Shown here piece after piece: positions 31,476 to 31,547 of a DNA stretch of 31,547 nucleotides; the stretch's first letter is position 1; each line of letters begins with the position of its first letter. Under the pieces are notes generated by a model. That model was given only the letters and a program-made list of their open reading frames with translations. It was not told the origin of the DNA and searched no databases. Location of the stretch: IMG/VR virus record IMGVR_UViG_3300023481_000007, positions 1 through 31,547 of that record; one strand, given 5' to 3'. The translations under genes and the position numbers were made by a program. The DNA is from a virus.

Positions 31476-31547
31476 ACTCAACATCCATCATAGCAATCAA
31501 CTTGATGTATGAAGTCCTGTTTAGTCCCATCTTAGATGCCTTTAGAT

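Larger units (their letters stand above)
31124..31547. other. Non-coding control region upstream of the RNA polymerase gene
   Basis: 424 bases without a supportable gene. It holds two plus-strand phage promoters (31153-31180, 31271-31295), one minus-strand promoter (31449-31475), a GC hairpin (31421-31434), an 11-bp tandem repeat (31389-31410) and an AT-rich stretch at about 31291-31415. No near-consensus host promoter reading toward the RNA polymerase gene was found. The plus-strand promoters read out of the window, probably toward the head and tail genes. Confidence 0.7.

Noticed and set aside
1-31547. tRNA genes, CRISPR arrays, integrase or insertion sequences
   Set aside because: None recognised by eye on either strand; no repeat-spacer pattern, transposase or integrase motif was seen.

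Overview
This window is most of the genome of a lytic, tailed podovirus (short-tailed phage) with a T7-type replication and transcription core. The base composition is AT-rich. The gene set (single-subunit RNA polymerase, T7-type DNA polymerase, gp4-like primase-helicase, gp2.5-like SSB, 5'-3' exonuclease, endonuclease I, NrdA/NrdB and PhoH) is typical of marine podoviruses. Gram-negative style signal peptides and a lipobox suggest a Gram-negative marine host. The exact host cannot be read from the sequence.

There are two convergent arms. Positions 1-16701 carry plus-strand late genes: a holin-like membrane protein, a secreted HExxH protein, a tail nozzle protein with a very large coiled-coil insertion, a tail fibre-like protein, a GNAT-like protein at the T7 gp13 position, and a run of poorly recognisable proteins likely to be internal-virion or ejection proteins. 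The terminase, portal, capsid and tail tube genes are not here and must lie outside the window. A bidirectional hairpin terminator at about 16.71-16.76 kb separates the arms. Positions 16757-31123 carry minus-strand metabolism genes. In transcription order from the right they are RNA polymerase, exonuclease, SSB, primase-helicase, DNA polymerase, small ORFs, nrdA, small ORFs, nrdB, a lipoprotein, a chain of tiny overlapping genes, a FmdB-type zinc ribbon, phoH, endonuclease I and a last small gene. Several of these tiny genes (55-59 codons and below) overlap their neighbours by a few bases.

The right-hand 4 kb holds the control system. Six copies of an element with the core GGCTCACC, usually within TTGGCTCACCAATAGAAG, lie only in non-coding DNA: three on the plus strand and three on the minus strand. 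They resemble the T7 promoter (CTCACTATAG) and are probably the promoters of the encoded RNA polymerase. One sits exactly at the stop codon of the exonuclease gene and would drive the SSB gene, which is followed by an intrinsic terminator. A strong host sigma70-type promoter points rightward at 28312-28339, into a non-coding stretch of about 180 bases with several perfect stems. A phage promoter and a small secreted protein gene follow. No clear terminator separates that plus-strand unit from the 3' end of the RNA polymerase gene, so antisense transcription into the polymerase gene is possible.

Other unusual features are a short Cys-Cys-Glu-Trp motif in three different late proteins (C-x10-C-E-...-W in three of five full copies), a paired substitution of two interacting active-site residues in the DNA polymerase, and an exceptionally stable cUACGg hairpin in the presumed leader of the RNA polymerase mRNA.
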